Source of the DNA: an uncultured Oscillospiraceae bacterium
Lineage (GTDB): Bacteria > Bacillota > Clostridia > Oscillospirales > Acutalibacteraceae
Length of the DNA: 12,182 bases
Direction: 5' to 3'
Assembly (NCBI GenBank): GCA_900555805.1
Contig: USMJ01000011.1
Coordinates: 1 to 12,182, forward strand
Both the position numbers and the translations under genes were made by a program. Positions 1 through 7,717 of this stretch are shown here, piece after piece. The stretch's first letter is position 1. Each line of letters begins with the position of its first letter. The notes under the pieces are model-generated. The model did no database searches. It saw only the letters and a list, made by a program, of their open reading frames with translations, and had not been told where the DNA came from.

Positions 1-1704
1 ATTTGGGAGCTGTTCATTCCCGGCATCAAAATCTATGATGTTTATAAATACTGCATTACCACCTCGGCGGATGAGCTGGTGTACAAGGCTGACCCGTATG
101 CGTTCCATGCCGAAACCCGCCCGTCCAACGGCAGCAAAGTTTTTGATATTTCCGGCTTTGACTGGCACGATGCCGCGTGGGAAGATGCGCAGAAGAAAAA
201 TGATGTGATCAACGGCCCGATGAGCATCTATGAGCTGCATGCCGGCAGCTGGAAAATGAAGGAGGACGGTGTCCCCTATAATTATTCCGAACTGGCGGAT
301 CAGCTTGTGCCTTATATTAAAGATATGGGCTATACCCATGTGGAGCTGCTGCCCATTACGGAATATCCGTTTGACGGCAGCTGGGGCTATCAGGTCACCG
401 GCTATTTTGCACCCACCAGCCGCTACGGCACCCCCAAGGACTTTATGGCCTTTGTGGATAAGATGCACGCCGCAGGCATCGGCGTCATCATGGACTGGGT
501 GCCCGCCCACTTCCCCAAGGATCAGTTTGGTCTGTACAATTTTGACGGCGAGGCCTGCTACGAGGACCCCAACCCCAAGCGTGGTGAGCACAAGGAGTGG
601 GGCACCATGGTGTTCGACTTCGGCCGCAACGAGGTGCAGAGCTTCCTCATTTCCAGCGCACTGTACTGGCTGGAGCAGTACCACATCGATGGTCTGCGTG
701 TGGATGCCGTGGCCTCCATGCTGTATCTGGACTACAACCGCAAGCAGGGCGAATGGGAGCCCAACAAGGACGGCGGCAAGGAGAACCTGGAAGCCATCGC
801 CTTCCTGCGCAAGCTGAACAACACCGTGCTGGGCCGTCACCCCCACAAGTACATGATTGCTGAGGAGTCCACCGCGTGGCCCATGGTCACAAAGCCCGCT
901 TCGGACGGCGGTCTGGGCTTCAACTTCAAGTGGAACATGGGCTGGATGAACGACGTTCTCCGCTATTTCTCGCTTGACGGTCTTTTCAGAAAATACAATC
1001 ATGATCTGCTGACTTTCTCGTTCTTCTATGCTTTCTCGGAGAACTTCGTTCTCCCGATATCGCATGACGAGGTCGTTCACGGAAAATGCTCGCTGATAAA
1101 CAAAATGCCCGGAACATATGAAGAAAAGTTCGCCGGCGTAAGAGCTTTCATGGGCTACATGATGGCTCACCCCGGAAAGAAGCTGATGTTCATGGGCCAG
1201 GAATTCGGTCAGTTCATCGAATGGAAATACGATCAGGGACTTGACTGGCTGCTGCTGGACTATGAAAAGCACAGACAGCTTCAGGAATACTCAAAAGCGA
1301 TAAACAAGCTTTATCTTAAACAGTCCGCCCTTTGGGAGATAGACTACAGCTGGGAGGGCTTTTCGTGGCTTGTCAGCGATGACAATGAAAACTCCTGCCT
1401 CGCTTTCGTCAGAAAGAACAGCAAGGGCGAAGAGATCGTCGCCGTCTGCAACCTGACGAATGTCTGCAGGGAGAAATATTCTTTCGGCGTCGATTCGCCC
1501 GGAACCTATGAGGTGCTCCTGAATTCCGACGACAAAAAGTTCGGCGGCGAGGGCAGAGGTCCCAAGACGAGGGTCACAACGAAGAAAGTCAAGATGCACG
1601 GCAAGGATCAAAGCCTGACAATTTCGCTTCCGCCCAACAGCGCGATTTATCTCAAGAAAAAGTCGGCGGCGAAGAAAAGCCCGAAAAGGGTGATCAAGAA
1701 ATGA
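1..1704 (+). CDS. glgB: 1,4-alpha-glucan branching enzyme GlgB (5'-truncated by window edge)
   Basis: GH13 branching enzyme of glycogen synthesis: it cuts an alpha-1,4 glucan chain and re-attaches the piece by an alpha-1,6 bond, in the cytoplasm. The frame is open from base 1, so the true start and roughly the first 60-180 residues lie outside; the GTG at 79 is internal (VYKADPYAF is conserved family sequence). Counting from base 1, the GH13 catalytic residues are all present: nucleophile Asp235 in LRVDAVASM, acid/base Glu288 in IAEEST, and Asp356 in SHDEVVHG. Also visible are ELHAGSW and the MGQEFGQ region. It ends in a Lys-rich tail (KKKSAAKKS and on) beyond the usual C-terminal beta-sandwich. 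It heads the visible glg operon and overlaps the next gene by ATGA. Codon use changes sharply near 950 although the frame is unbroken, so the 5' part may come from another genome or strain. The family call is very secure; integrity of the gene as one natural allele is not. Confidence 0.97.
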   Translation: MWELFIPGIKIYDVYKYCITTSADELVYKADPYAFHAETRPSNGSKVFDISGFDWHDAAWEDAQKKNDVINGPMSIYELHAGSWKMKEDGVPYNYSELADQLVPYIKDMGYTHVELLPITEYPFDGSWGYQVTGYFAPTSRYGTPKDFMAFVDKMHAAGIGVIMDWVPAHFPKDQFGLYNFDGEACYEDPNPKRGEHKEWGTMVFDFGRNEVQSFLISSALYWLEQYHIDGLRVDAVASMLYLDYNRKQGEWEPNKDGGKENLEAIAFLRKLNNTVLGRHPHKYMIAEESTAWPMVTKPASDGGLGFNFKWNMGWMNDVLRYFSLDGLFRKYNHDLLTFSFFYAFSENFVLPISHDEVVHGKCSLINKMPGTYEEKFAGVRAFMGYMMAHPGKKLMFMGQEFGQFIEWKYDQGLDWLLLDYEKHRQLQEYSKAINKLYLKQSALWEIDYSWEGFSWLVSDDNENSCLAFVRKNSKGEEIVAVCNLTNVCREKYSFGVDSPGTYEVLLNSDDKKFGGEGRGPKTRVTTKKVKMHGKDQSLTISLPPNSAIYLKKKSAAKKSPKRVIKK

Positions 1705-2114
1705 AAAAGGTTCTGACAGTCGCCGTTTGCGTGATCGGAATAATTATAGGTACGCTCTCACTGCGTGCAGGCATTTCGTCGGCGCGACAGAAGAAAACAG
1801 ACAGCGAATATTTCACCGAGGGGGCGAAACTCATCGCCTACGAGCTTCGGGAATATATCGAAACGGGCGACAACGACATATTTCACAGAGCCGCGGCCGA
1901 TGTTCTTCATCTGAGCGAAAACTCAGGCGCGGATCTCGGAAGCGACTACAACAAAGAGGTATTCTCCGACACGGCGGACGCTTTCACATACAGCGAAGGA
2001 AAAATGCGAAGCTACGCCGAAAGACTTGCCGAGGCTTTCGAAATGATAGCCGAAGATCCCAAGGACGAGTACCCTTATTCACAGCTAAAAATTGTTTTAA
2101 ACAGCATTTCATAA
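1701..2114 (+). CDS. Unrecognised small membrane-anchored protein inside the glycogen operon
   Basis: 137 residues; I do not recognise a family. The start ATG overlaps the glgB stop (ATGA), with an AAAAGGG Shine-Dalgarno-like stretch at 1684-1690, and glgC follows 18 bases after its stop, so it is surely co-transcribed and probably translationally coupled. Residues about 4-24 form one hydrophobic segment after a short Met-Lys-Lys start, consistent with an uncleaved signal anchor or a signal peptide; there is no lipobox Cys (the only Cys is near residue 9). The rest (about 30-137) is hydrophilic, acidic and probably helical, with no Cys and no obvious catalytic motif, and would face outside the membrane if the N-terminus is inside. 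An extracytoplasmic protein is odd beside four cytoplasmic glycogen enzymes. Codon use matches the downstream genes, not the 5' part of glgB. It is a real gene on spacing and composition; the function is unknown. Confidence 0.8.
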   Translation: MKKVLTVAVCVIGIIIGTLSLRAGISSARQKKTDSEYFTEGAKLIAYELREYIETGDNDIFHRAAADVLHLSENSGADLGSDYNKEVFSDTADAFTYSEGKMRSYAERLAEAFEMIAEDPKDEYPYSQLKIVLNSIS

Positions 2115-2117
2115 TAT

Positions 2118-2125
2118 AAAGGAGG
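2118..2125 (+). promoter_or_regulatory. Strong ribosome binding site of glgC
   Basis: AAAGGAGG lies 7 bases before the glgC ATG. It is the best Shine-Dalgarno match in the glg operon and fixes the glgC start at 2133. Confidence 0.85.
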
Positions 2126-2132
2126 AATTTTT

Positions 2133-3350
2133 ATGGCTCGCAAAACAGAGTGTCTCGCCATGCTTTTGGCCGGCGGACAGGGCAGCCGTCTCGGCGTGCT
2201 CACAAAGAAAATCGCAAAGCCCGCAGTACCCTACGGAGGAAAATACAGAATTATTGATTTTCCGCTTTCAAACTGCGCTAATTCCGGAATCGACACGGTC
2301 GGCGTGCTGACGCAGTATCAGCCGCTCGAGCTCAACGACTATATCGGAAACGGCGCGGCTTGGGATCTCGACAGAAACTTCGGCGGCGTTCACGTCCTTT
2401 CCCCTTATCAGCAGATCAAGGGTACCGAATGGTATAAGGGAACGGCTAACGCCATATATCAGAACATAAACTTCATCGACAGATACGACCCCGAATATGT
2501 CGCCGTTCTTTCGGGCGACCACATATATAAGATGGACTACGCCAAAATGCTCGCTTTCCATAAAGCGCATGACGCAGCCTGCACGATAGCCATGCTTGAG
2601 GTACCCTGGGAGGAGGCGAGCCGCTTCGGTCTGATGTTCGTCGACGACGACGGCGCTATCTCCGCTTTCGAGGAAAAGCCCAAGCATCCGCAGTCGAACA
2701 AGGCTTCCATGGGCGTTTATATCTTCACATGGAAGAAACTCCGCCGGTACCTCATAGACGACGAAGCGAACCCGAACTCATCAAATGACTTCGGAAAGGA
2801 CGTCATTCCCGCCATGCACGGCGCAGGCGAAAGGCTCTTCGCTTATAAGTTCGACGGCTACTGGAAAGACGTCGGAACTATCGACAGCCTTTGGGAAGCG
2901 AACCTCGATCTTCTCAATCCCAAGGTCGACCTCGATTTAAGCGACGACACATGGAAGATATATTCGAAGAACACAGCCACTCCGCCTCACTATATCGGTC
3001 TCAACGCTCATGTCGAAAACTCGATGATAGCCGAGGGATGCGACATTGAGGGCGATATCGACTATTCGGTCATCTTCTCGAACGTCGAAGTCGCCGAGGG
3101 CGCAAAGGTCCACTACTCGATAGTCATGCCCGGAGCGAAGATAAAGAAAGGCGCCGTCGTTCAGTACGCGATAGTCGCCGAAAACACCGTCGTCGACGAA
3201 AACGCCGTCGTCGGAAAATCTCCCGAAGATATGGAGAACTTAGACGACTGGGGCGTCGCCGTTCTCGGCTCGGATATAGAGATAGGCAAGGGCGCAGTCG
3301 TTGCGCCGAAAGAAATGGTTGAAAAGAGCATAAAGGGGGCTAAAAAATGA
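2133..3350 (+). CDS. glgC: Glucose-1-phosphate adenylyltransferase, catalytic subunit GlgC
   Basis: Makes ADP-glucose and pyrophosphate from ATP and glucose-1-phosphate, the committed step of bacterial glycogen synthesis. Its 405 residues are near the usual family length. The N-terminal nucleotidyltransferase domain holds the complete nucleotide motif [10 protein letters not shown] (Gly14, Gly15, Arg19), the KPAVPYGG and [10 protein letters not shown] segments, the catalytic Asp129 in [16 protein letters not shown] (glucose-1-phosphate binding) and the GYWKDVGT motif. The C-terminal third is a left-handed beta-helix of hexapeptide-like repeats (for example [12 protein letters not shown], then [13 protein letters not shown]), which drives oligomerisation. 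It overlaps glgD by ATGA. In Firmicutes with both genes, GlgC is the active subunit of a GlgC/GlgD complex; that partnership here is inferred from adjacency. The assignment is secure. Confidence 0.97.
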   Translation: MARKTECLAMLLAGGQGSRLGVLTKKIAKPAVPYGGKYRIIDFPLSNCANSGIDTVGVLTQYQPLELNDYIGNGAAWDLDRNFGGVHVLSPYQQIKGTEWYKGTANAIYQNINFIDRYDPEYVAVLSGDHIYKMDYAKMLAFHKAHDAACTIAMLEVPWEEASRFGLMFVDDDGAISAFEEKPKHPQSNKASMGVYIFTWKKLRRYLIDDEANPNSSNDFGKDVIPAMHGAGERLFAYKFDGYWKDVGTIDSLWEANLDLLNPKVDLDLSDDTWKIYSKNTATPPHYIGLNAHVENSMIAEGCDIEGDIDYSVIFSNVEVAEGAKVHYSIVMPGAKIKKGAVVQYAIVAENTVVDENAVVGKSPEDMENLDDWGVAVLGSDIEIGKGAVVAPKEMVEKSIKGAKK

Positions 3351-4459
3351 ACAGCAAAAACGTTCTCGGCATAGTTTTCAGCAGTGCCTACGATGACAAC
3401 ATCAGAGAAATGACAAATATCAGAACCATGGGTTCTATCCCCTTTGCAGGCAGATACCGTCTCATCGACTTTGTTCTGAGCAACATGGTCAACTGCGGTA
3501 TGAGCAAGGTCGGCGTTATCACCAAGAGCAACTATCAGTCTCTCATGGATCACCTCGGCTCGGGTAAGGCTTGGGATCTCTCAAGAAAGAGAGAGGGCAT
3601 GACCATACTTCCGCCGTTCAACCTCGAATCAAGCGGAATGTATACTTCGAGAATAGAAGCTCTCTCAAACATCATGAACTACATTTCCCACAGCAATAAG
3701 GAATACGTCGTCCTCTCGGACTGCAATGTTATATGCAACATAAACTACAACGATCTCTTCAAGTTCCATGAGGACAGCAAGGCGGACATCACCATCGCCT
3801 ACAAGAAGGGCTTCGTCCCCAAGACGGACGGCAGAATGGTTCTCGACACCGACAAGGACGGCAGAGTCAGGAACATTTCGATATGCCCGGCGACGGACAA
3901 GGTCGAGCCTTATTCGCTGAACATAATCGTCATGTCGAGACTTCTTCTCGAAAGACTTATCAACGGCGCCGTCAGCTCGAACGCTGCGGTTTTCGAGAAA
4001 GACATCATCCAGAAGAACGTCAAGTCTCTGAAAATATACGGCTATGAAGTCAAGGAGTACGCCAAGACGATAGACTCGCTTCAAAGCTATTATGATATCA
4101 GCCTCGCGCTCGTTTCCGGCGAGTACAAACAGCTTTTCAATAAGGAAAGACCCGTCTACACCAAGGTCAGAGACAATATGCCCACGACCTACGGTCTCAA
4201 TTCCGACGTCAAGGGCTCGCTCATAGCCGACGGCTGCATTATCAAGGGCAAGGTCGAAAATTCGATCCTGTTCCGCGGCGTCACGGTCGAAGAGGGCGCT
4301 ATGATAAAGGACTCGATCGTCATGCAGGATACGTTCGTCGGCGAAGGCGCAAGCGTGAACTACGCTATTCTCGACAAGGACGTATTCGTCAAGCCGGCGA
4401 GAGACCTTTCGGGCGCAGAGAGCTATCCTCTGTATGTCGGCAAAAAGATAACAGTTTAA
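3347..4459 (+). CDS. glgD: GlgD, non-catalytic subunit of ADP-glucose pyrophosphorylase
   Basis: 370-residue paralogue of GlgC. The fold is retained: [12 protein letters not shown] matches [10 protein letters not shown] of GlgC, and the C-terminal hexapeptide repeats are present ([18 protein letters not shown]). The catalytic features are gone. The region aligning with GGQGSRL reads VFSSAYDD, and where GlgC has the Asp of SGDH this protein has S124-D125-C126-N127. This is the known GlgD pattern; in Firmicutes GlgD raises the activity of GlgC and alters its kinetics in a mixed complex. The ATGA overlap with glgC suggests coupled translation at balanced amounts. An AAAGGGGG stretch 7 bases upstream supports the start at 3347. 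Call certain; its quantitative effect on GlgC in this organism is inferred. Confidence 0.95.
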   Translation: MNSKNVLGIVFSSAYDDNIREMTNIRTMGSIPFAGRYRLIDFVLSNMVNCGMSKVGVITKSNYQSLMDHLGSGKAWDLSRKREGMTILPPFNLESSGMYTSRIEALSNIMNYISHSNKEYVVLSDCNVICNINYNDLFKFHEDSKADITIAYKKGFVPKTDGRMVLDTDKDGRVRNISICPATDKVEPYSLNIIVMSRLLLERLINGAVSSNAAVFEKDIIQKNVKSLKIYGYEVKEYAKTIDSLQSYYDISLALVSGEYKQLFNKERPVYTKVRDNMPTTYGLNSDVKGSLIADGCIIKGKVENSILFRGVTVEEGAMIKDSIVMQDTFVGEGASVNYAILDKDVFVKPARDLSGAESYPLYVGKKITV

Positions 4460-4480
4460 ACAGGTTAAGAGGGTGAAAGA

Positions 4481-5908
4481 ATGAAAGTTTTATATGTTGC
4501 CAGCGAAGCTCTCCCCTTTATGGCGAGCGGCGGACTCGGAGACGTAGCCGGTTCGCTTCCGCAGGCATTGAGACGCCGCCTCATAGGCTGCCGCGTGGTC
4601 ATGCCGATGTATGACACGATAAAGCAGGAGCTTAAGGATAAGATGACCTTTCTGACGAGCATCTCCGTTCCCGTCGCGTGGAGACGTCAGTATTGCGGAA
4701 TCTTCGAAGCCAAAGCCAACGGCGTCATATATTATCTTTTAGATAATCAGTATTATTTCAAGCGTGACACGATATACGGCCACTATGACGACGCCGAGAG
4801 ATTCGCGTTCTTTTCAAGGGCCGTTCTCGAGATGCTTCCGCATATAGATTTCAAGCCCGACATCATCCACTGCAACGACTGGCAGAGCGCGCTGACCCCG
4901 GTGTATTACACCACAATGTACGCCAAAGACCCGTGGTACCAGGGAATAAAGACGGTCTTCACCATTCATAATATTCAGTACCAGGGAGTATACGGCAAGG
5001 AGATAATAAGCGATGTCATCGGACTTGAGGGCAACGCCAACATTCTCGAATACGACGGCGACATCAATTTCATGAAGGGCGCTATCGAATGCGCCGACAA
5101 GGTCACGACCGTTTCCCCGTCCTACGCTCAGGAGATACTCGACCCGTGGTACAGCCACGGACTTGACACCATTCTCAGAGCCAGACAGTGGAAGCTTCAG
5201 GGCATACTCAACGGCATAGACACCGTGAACTATGACCCCGAAACGGACGAGAATATATTCGCTAACTACAGCGCCGCCGACTGGTCGAACAAAAAGCTCA
5301 ACAAGGCGGGCTTACAGGAAAACATGGGCTTGCCCATAAGACCCGACGTACCCATAATCGGTCTTGTTTCAAGGCTTGTCGACCATAAGGGACTTGATCT
5401 TATCAAGGCTGTTTTGGAGGAGCTTCTCAACACAACCGACGTTCAGTTTGTCGTTTTGGGCTCCGGCGACTGGCAGTATGAGTCGTTCTTCAAGGATATG
5501 GCGGACAGACATCACGACAAGATGGCGATAAGGCTCGGCTTTGTTCCGGCTCTCGCCAGAAAGATCTACGCCGGCGCGGATCTCTTCCTCATGCCGTCGA
5601 AGAGCGAGCCCTGCGGACTTTCACAGATGGTCGCCTTGAGATACGGCACCGTGCCGATAGTCAGAGAGACGGGCGGACTTCGCGATTCGATAACCGACTC
5701 GGGCGACGGAAAGGGCAACGGCTTCACATTCAAGAGCTACAACGCCCACGATATGCTCGACGCTATCAGAAGAGCCGTCACCGCCTACTACAACAGAGAA
5801 TACTGGCCGACGCTCGTTCAAAGAGCCCTCGACTGCGACTTCAGCTGGGGCAGATCGGCTAACGAATACATCAAAATGTATAATCAGCTCGTCAAGGGCA
5901 ACAGATAA
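4481..5908 (+). CDS. glgA: Glycogen synthase GlgA (ADP-glucose, GT5 family)
   Basis: Transfers glucose from ADP-glucose to the non-reducing end of a growing alpha-1,4 glucan. Its 475 residues are the usual length for the retaining GT-B enzymes of family GT5. Visible motifs are the N-terminal ASEALPFMASGGLGDV loop, the HCNDWQ segment, HNIQYQG (the conserved His), SRLVDHKGLDL (Arg and Lys that bind the ADP phosphates in the E. coli enzyme) and SEPCGLSQM (the conserved Glu), followed by RETGGLRDSI. One variation stands out: the Lys of the KTGGL motif (Lys15 in E. coli) is Ala15 here. GAGGG lies 7 bases before the ATG and the gene starts 21 bases after glgD. It is the last gene of the operon, followed directly by a terminator. 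Confidence 0.97.
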   Translation: MKVLYVASEALPFMASGGLGDVAGSLPQALRRRLIGCRVVMPMYDTIKQELKDKMTFLTSISVPVAWRRQYCGIFEAKANGVIYYLLDNQYYFKRDTIYGHYDDAERFAFFSRAVLEMLPHIDFKPDIIHCNDWQSALTPVYYTTMYAKDPWYQGIKTVFTIHNIQYQGVYGKEIISDVIGLEGNANILEYDGDINFMKGAIECADKVTTVSPSYAQEILDPWYSHGLDTILRARQWKLQGILNGIDTVNYDPETDENIFANYSAADWSNKKLNKAGLQENMGLPIRPDVPIIGLVSRLVDHKGLDLIKAVLEELLNTTDVQFVVLGSGDWQYESFFKDMADRHHDKMAIRLGFVPALARKIYAGADLFLMPSKSEPCGLSQMVALRYGTVPIVRETGGLRDSITDSGDGKGNGFTFKSYNAHDMLDAIRRAVTAYYNREYWPTLVQRALDCDFSWGRSANEYIKMYNQLVKGNR

Positions 5909-5918
5909 TAACAGTTTT

Positions 5919-5964
5919 CCCCCTGCCTCGGTTTTGCGCCGTCGGCAGGGGTGTTTTCATTTTT
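5919..5964 (+). terminator. Rho-independent terminator of the glycogen operon
   Basis: Eleven bases after the glgA stop, CCCCTGCC (5920-5927) pairs perfectly with GGCAGGGG (5944-5951), with a further inner CGG/CCG pairing (5929-5931 with 5939-5941). It is followed by TGTTTTCATTTTT. It separates the glg operon from the parA unit. Confidence 0.88.
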
Positions 5965-5985
5965 GCGTTTTTTTCGCCTTTTCTC

Positions 5986-6014
5986 TTTTCAACTCTTTTT
6001 CTTTGTGTTATAAT
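5986..6014 (+). promoter_or_regulatory. Sigma-A type promoter of parA-parB-serS, with extended -10
   Basis: A perfect -10 TATAAT lies at 6009-6014 with TG at 6006-6007 (TGTTATAAT, an extended -10). A -35-like TTTTCA (four of six matches to TTGACA) lies at 5986-5991, 17 bases upstream. The site falls between a terminator and the parA start, which is where a promoter is needed. Transcription would begin near 6021, leaving a leader of about 35 bases. Confidence 0.8.
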
Positions 6015-6055
6015 GTTTTAAGTATTCATTTAAACGCAGAACCGGGAGAGATAAA

Positions 6056-6826
6056 ATGGGAAAGATCATTTCGATAGTCAATCAGAAAGGCGGAGTCGGT
6101 AAGACCACGACGGCGGTCAATCTCGTCGCCTGCATAGGCTCGCTCGGCTTTCGCACTCTGATAGTCGACATAGATCCGCAGGGCAACGCCACGAGCGGTA
6201 TGGGACTTAACAAAAGGGAAATAAAGCTGTCAAGCTACGACGTTATTCTCGGCGGAGTGAACGCCGAAGATGTGGTACGCCCCACCGGGTGCAAGAATGT
6301 TGATATTCTGCCCGCGAACATGAATTTAGCGGGCGCCGAGCTTGAACTCGTGGACGGAAAGCGCAGAGAGTCAAGGCTCAAGACGGGTCTCGCCCCGATA
6401 AAGGGCAACTATGATTTCATCTTTCTTGACTGCCCTCCCGCACTCGGCCTGATCACGCTCAACGCGCTTTGCGCATCGGACACTATACTCGTACCTATTC
6501 AATGTGAATATTACGCGCTTGAGGGACTTTCACAGCTTATGAGCACCGTCCGCCAGGTCAAGCGGCTTTATAATCCGCTCATCGAAATGGAGGGCGTTCT
6601 TCTGACGATGTATGACGGCAGGCTCAACCTGACTCAGCAGGTCGTCACGGAGGTCAAGCGCTTCTTTCCGCAGAAAGTCTATTCCTCGGTCATTCCGAGA
6701 AACGTCCGCCTGTCGGAGGCTCCGTCCTTCGGTCAGCCCGTCTACTACTACGACAGGGCGTCGAAAGGCTCGGACGCATATATGGAGCTTGCGCTCGAAT
6801 TTTTAAGATGCAATCACAAAAAATAA
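6056..6826 (+). CDS. parA: Chromosome-partitioning ATPase ParA (Soj type)
   Basis: 256-residue deviant Walker ATPase that binds DNA when ATP-bound, works with ParB in origin segregation, and in Bacillus (Soj) also affects DnaA and sporulation. Motifs: deviant Walker A KGGVGKTTT with signature Lys11 and Lys16, switch I DIDPQGN (Asp40), and Walker B FLDCPPALG (Asp126). The length and the lack of an N-terminal helix-turn-helix extension match chromosomal Soj rather than the larger type Ia plasmid ParA. GGGAG lies 7 bases before the ATG. It is the first gene behind the promoter at 5986-6014, and parB follows 15 bases after its stop, so the two are an operon. Family and pairing are secure; sporulation-related roles cannot be judged from this window. 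Confidence 0.97.
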   Translation: MGKIISIVNQKGGVGKTTTAVNLVACIGSLGFRTLIVDIDPQGNATSGMGLNKREIKLSSYDVILGGVNAEDVVRPTGCKNVDILPANMNLAGAELELVDGKRRESRLKTGLAPIKGNYDFIFLDCPPALGLITLNALCASDTILVPIQCEYYALEGLSQLMSTVRQVKRLYNPLIEMEGVLLTMYDGRLNLTQQVVTEVKRFFPQKVYSSVIPRNVRLSEAPSFGQPVYYYDRASKGSDAYMELALEFLRCNHKK

Positions 6827-6841
6827 AAAGGAGGAAAGCGT

Positions 6842-7696
6842 ATGGCGGCTAAAAAAGGCGGCCTCGGCAGAGGGCTTGACGCCCTTTTCGCCGACAACTC
6901 GATAGAGGAAATCAGCTCATCGAGTACGGTAAAATTAAACATCAACGAAATCGAACCGAACCGCGATCAGCCGAGAAAAACATTCGACGAAACGGCGCTT
7001 TCCGAGCTTGCGGACAGCATAGCCCAACACGGCGTCATTCAGCCGCTTCTGGTCAGACCAATTCAGGACGGCTATCAGCTCGTCGCAGGCGAAAGGCGCT
7101 GGAGAGCGGCGAGGCTCGCGGGCTTGACGGAGGTCCCCGTCGTCATAAAGGAGCTTTCCGACAGCGAGACGATGGAGATCGCGCTGATAGAAAACCTGCA
7201 GCGAGAGGACCTCAATCCGATCGAAGAAGCCGAGGGCTTGCAGCTTCTCATAGACACATACGGCTTAACGCAGGACGAATGCGCCAAACGGGTCGGCAAG
7301 TCAAGACCGGCTATCACGAACTCGCTGAGACTTTTGAACCTCCCCGAAGCTCTCTCGGAGCTTGTCAGGGATTCGATGATATCGTCGGGTCACGCGAGGG
7401 CTCTTCTTCCGCTCGGCGACGAAGACAAGATGCTCGAGCTCGCCAACGAGATAATCAGAAAAGAGTTATCGGTACGCGAAGTTGAGCGAATCGTCAAACT
7501 CATGGGAAAAGCCGACAGCCCCGAAAAGCGCGTCAAGAAGCGCGACGTATACTTCGACGAAGTGGAACTCGCCCTCGGAAACACCATGGGCAGGAAAGTC
7601 AAAGTCTTCGTCGGAAAGGGAAGTAAGGGTACGCTCGAAATAGAATTCTTCGGAAAAGAAGATTTAGCCAAAATAGCGAAAGCACTTGAAGAATAA
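6842..7696 (+). CDS. parB: Chromosome-partitioning protein ParB (Spo0J type)
   Basis: 284-residue partner of ParA; it loads on parS sites, forms CTP-dependent sliding clamps and recruits SMC/condensin. The N-terminal GLGRGLDALF (residues 7-16) is the conserved ParA-stimulating peptide. The CTP-binding N-domain has DQPRKTF and the arginine patch GERRWRAARLAGL (Gly83-Glu84-Arg85-Arg86), then IENLQREDLNPIEEA. The helix-turn-helix follows (TQDECAKRVGKSRPAITNSLRLL), and the C-terminal part would hold the dimerisation domain. AAGGAGG lies 7 bases before the ATG. It sits between parA (15 bases) and serS (21 bases). A Noc paralogue is unlikely because of the adjacent soj-type parA. No canonical parS was seen in the window. 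Confidence 0.97.
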   Translation: MAAKKGGLGRGLDALFADNSIEEISSSSTVKLNINEIEPNRDQPRKTFDETALSELADSIAQHGVIQPLLVRPIQDGYQLVAGERRWRAARLAGLTEVPVVIKELSDSETMEIALIENLQREDLNPIEEAEGLQLLIDTYGLTQDECAKRVGKSRPAITNSLRLLNLPEALSELVRDSMISSGHARALLPLGDEDKMLELANEIIRKELSVREVERIVKLMGKADSPEKRVKKRDVYFDEVELALGNTMGRKVKVFVGKGSKGTLEIEFFGKEDLAKIAKALEE

Positions 7697-7717
7697 ATCA
7701 CAGAAAGGTGAAGAATC

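Noticed and set aside
79..81. GTG as the start of glgB
   Set aside because: The frame is open upstream to base 1 and the upstream residues (for example IPGIKIYDVYKY) look like branching-enzyme sequence, so the gene is cut by the window edge.
269..863. Two + strand alternative-frame open stretches inside glgB
   Set aside because: They exist only because the GC-rich 5' part of glgB has few stops in other frames; composition is biased and no motif is seen, while the glgB frame has all catalytic residues.
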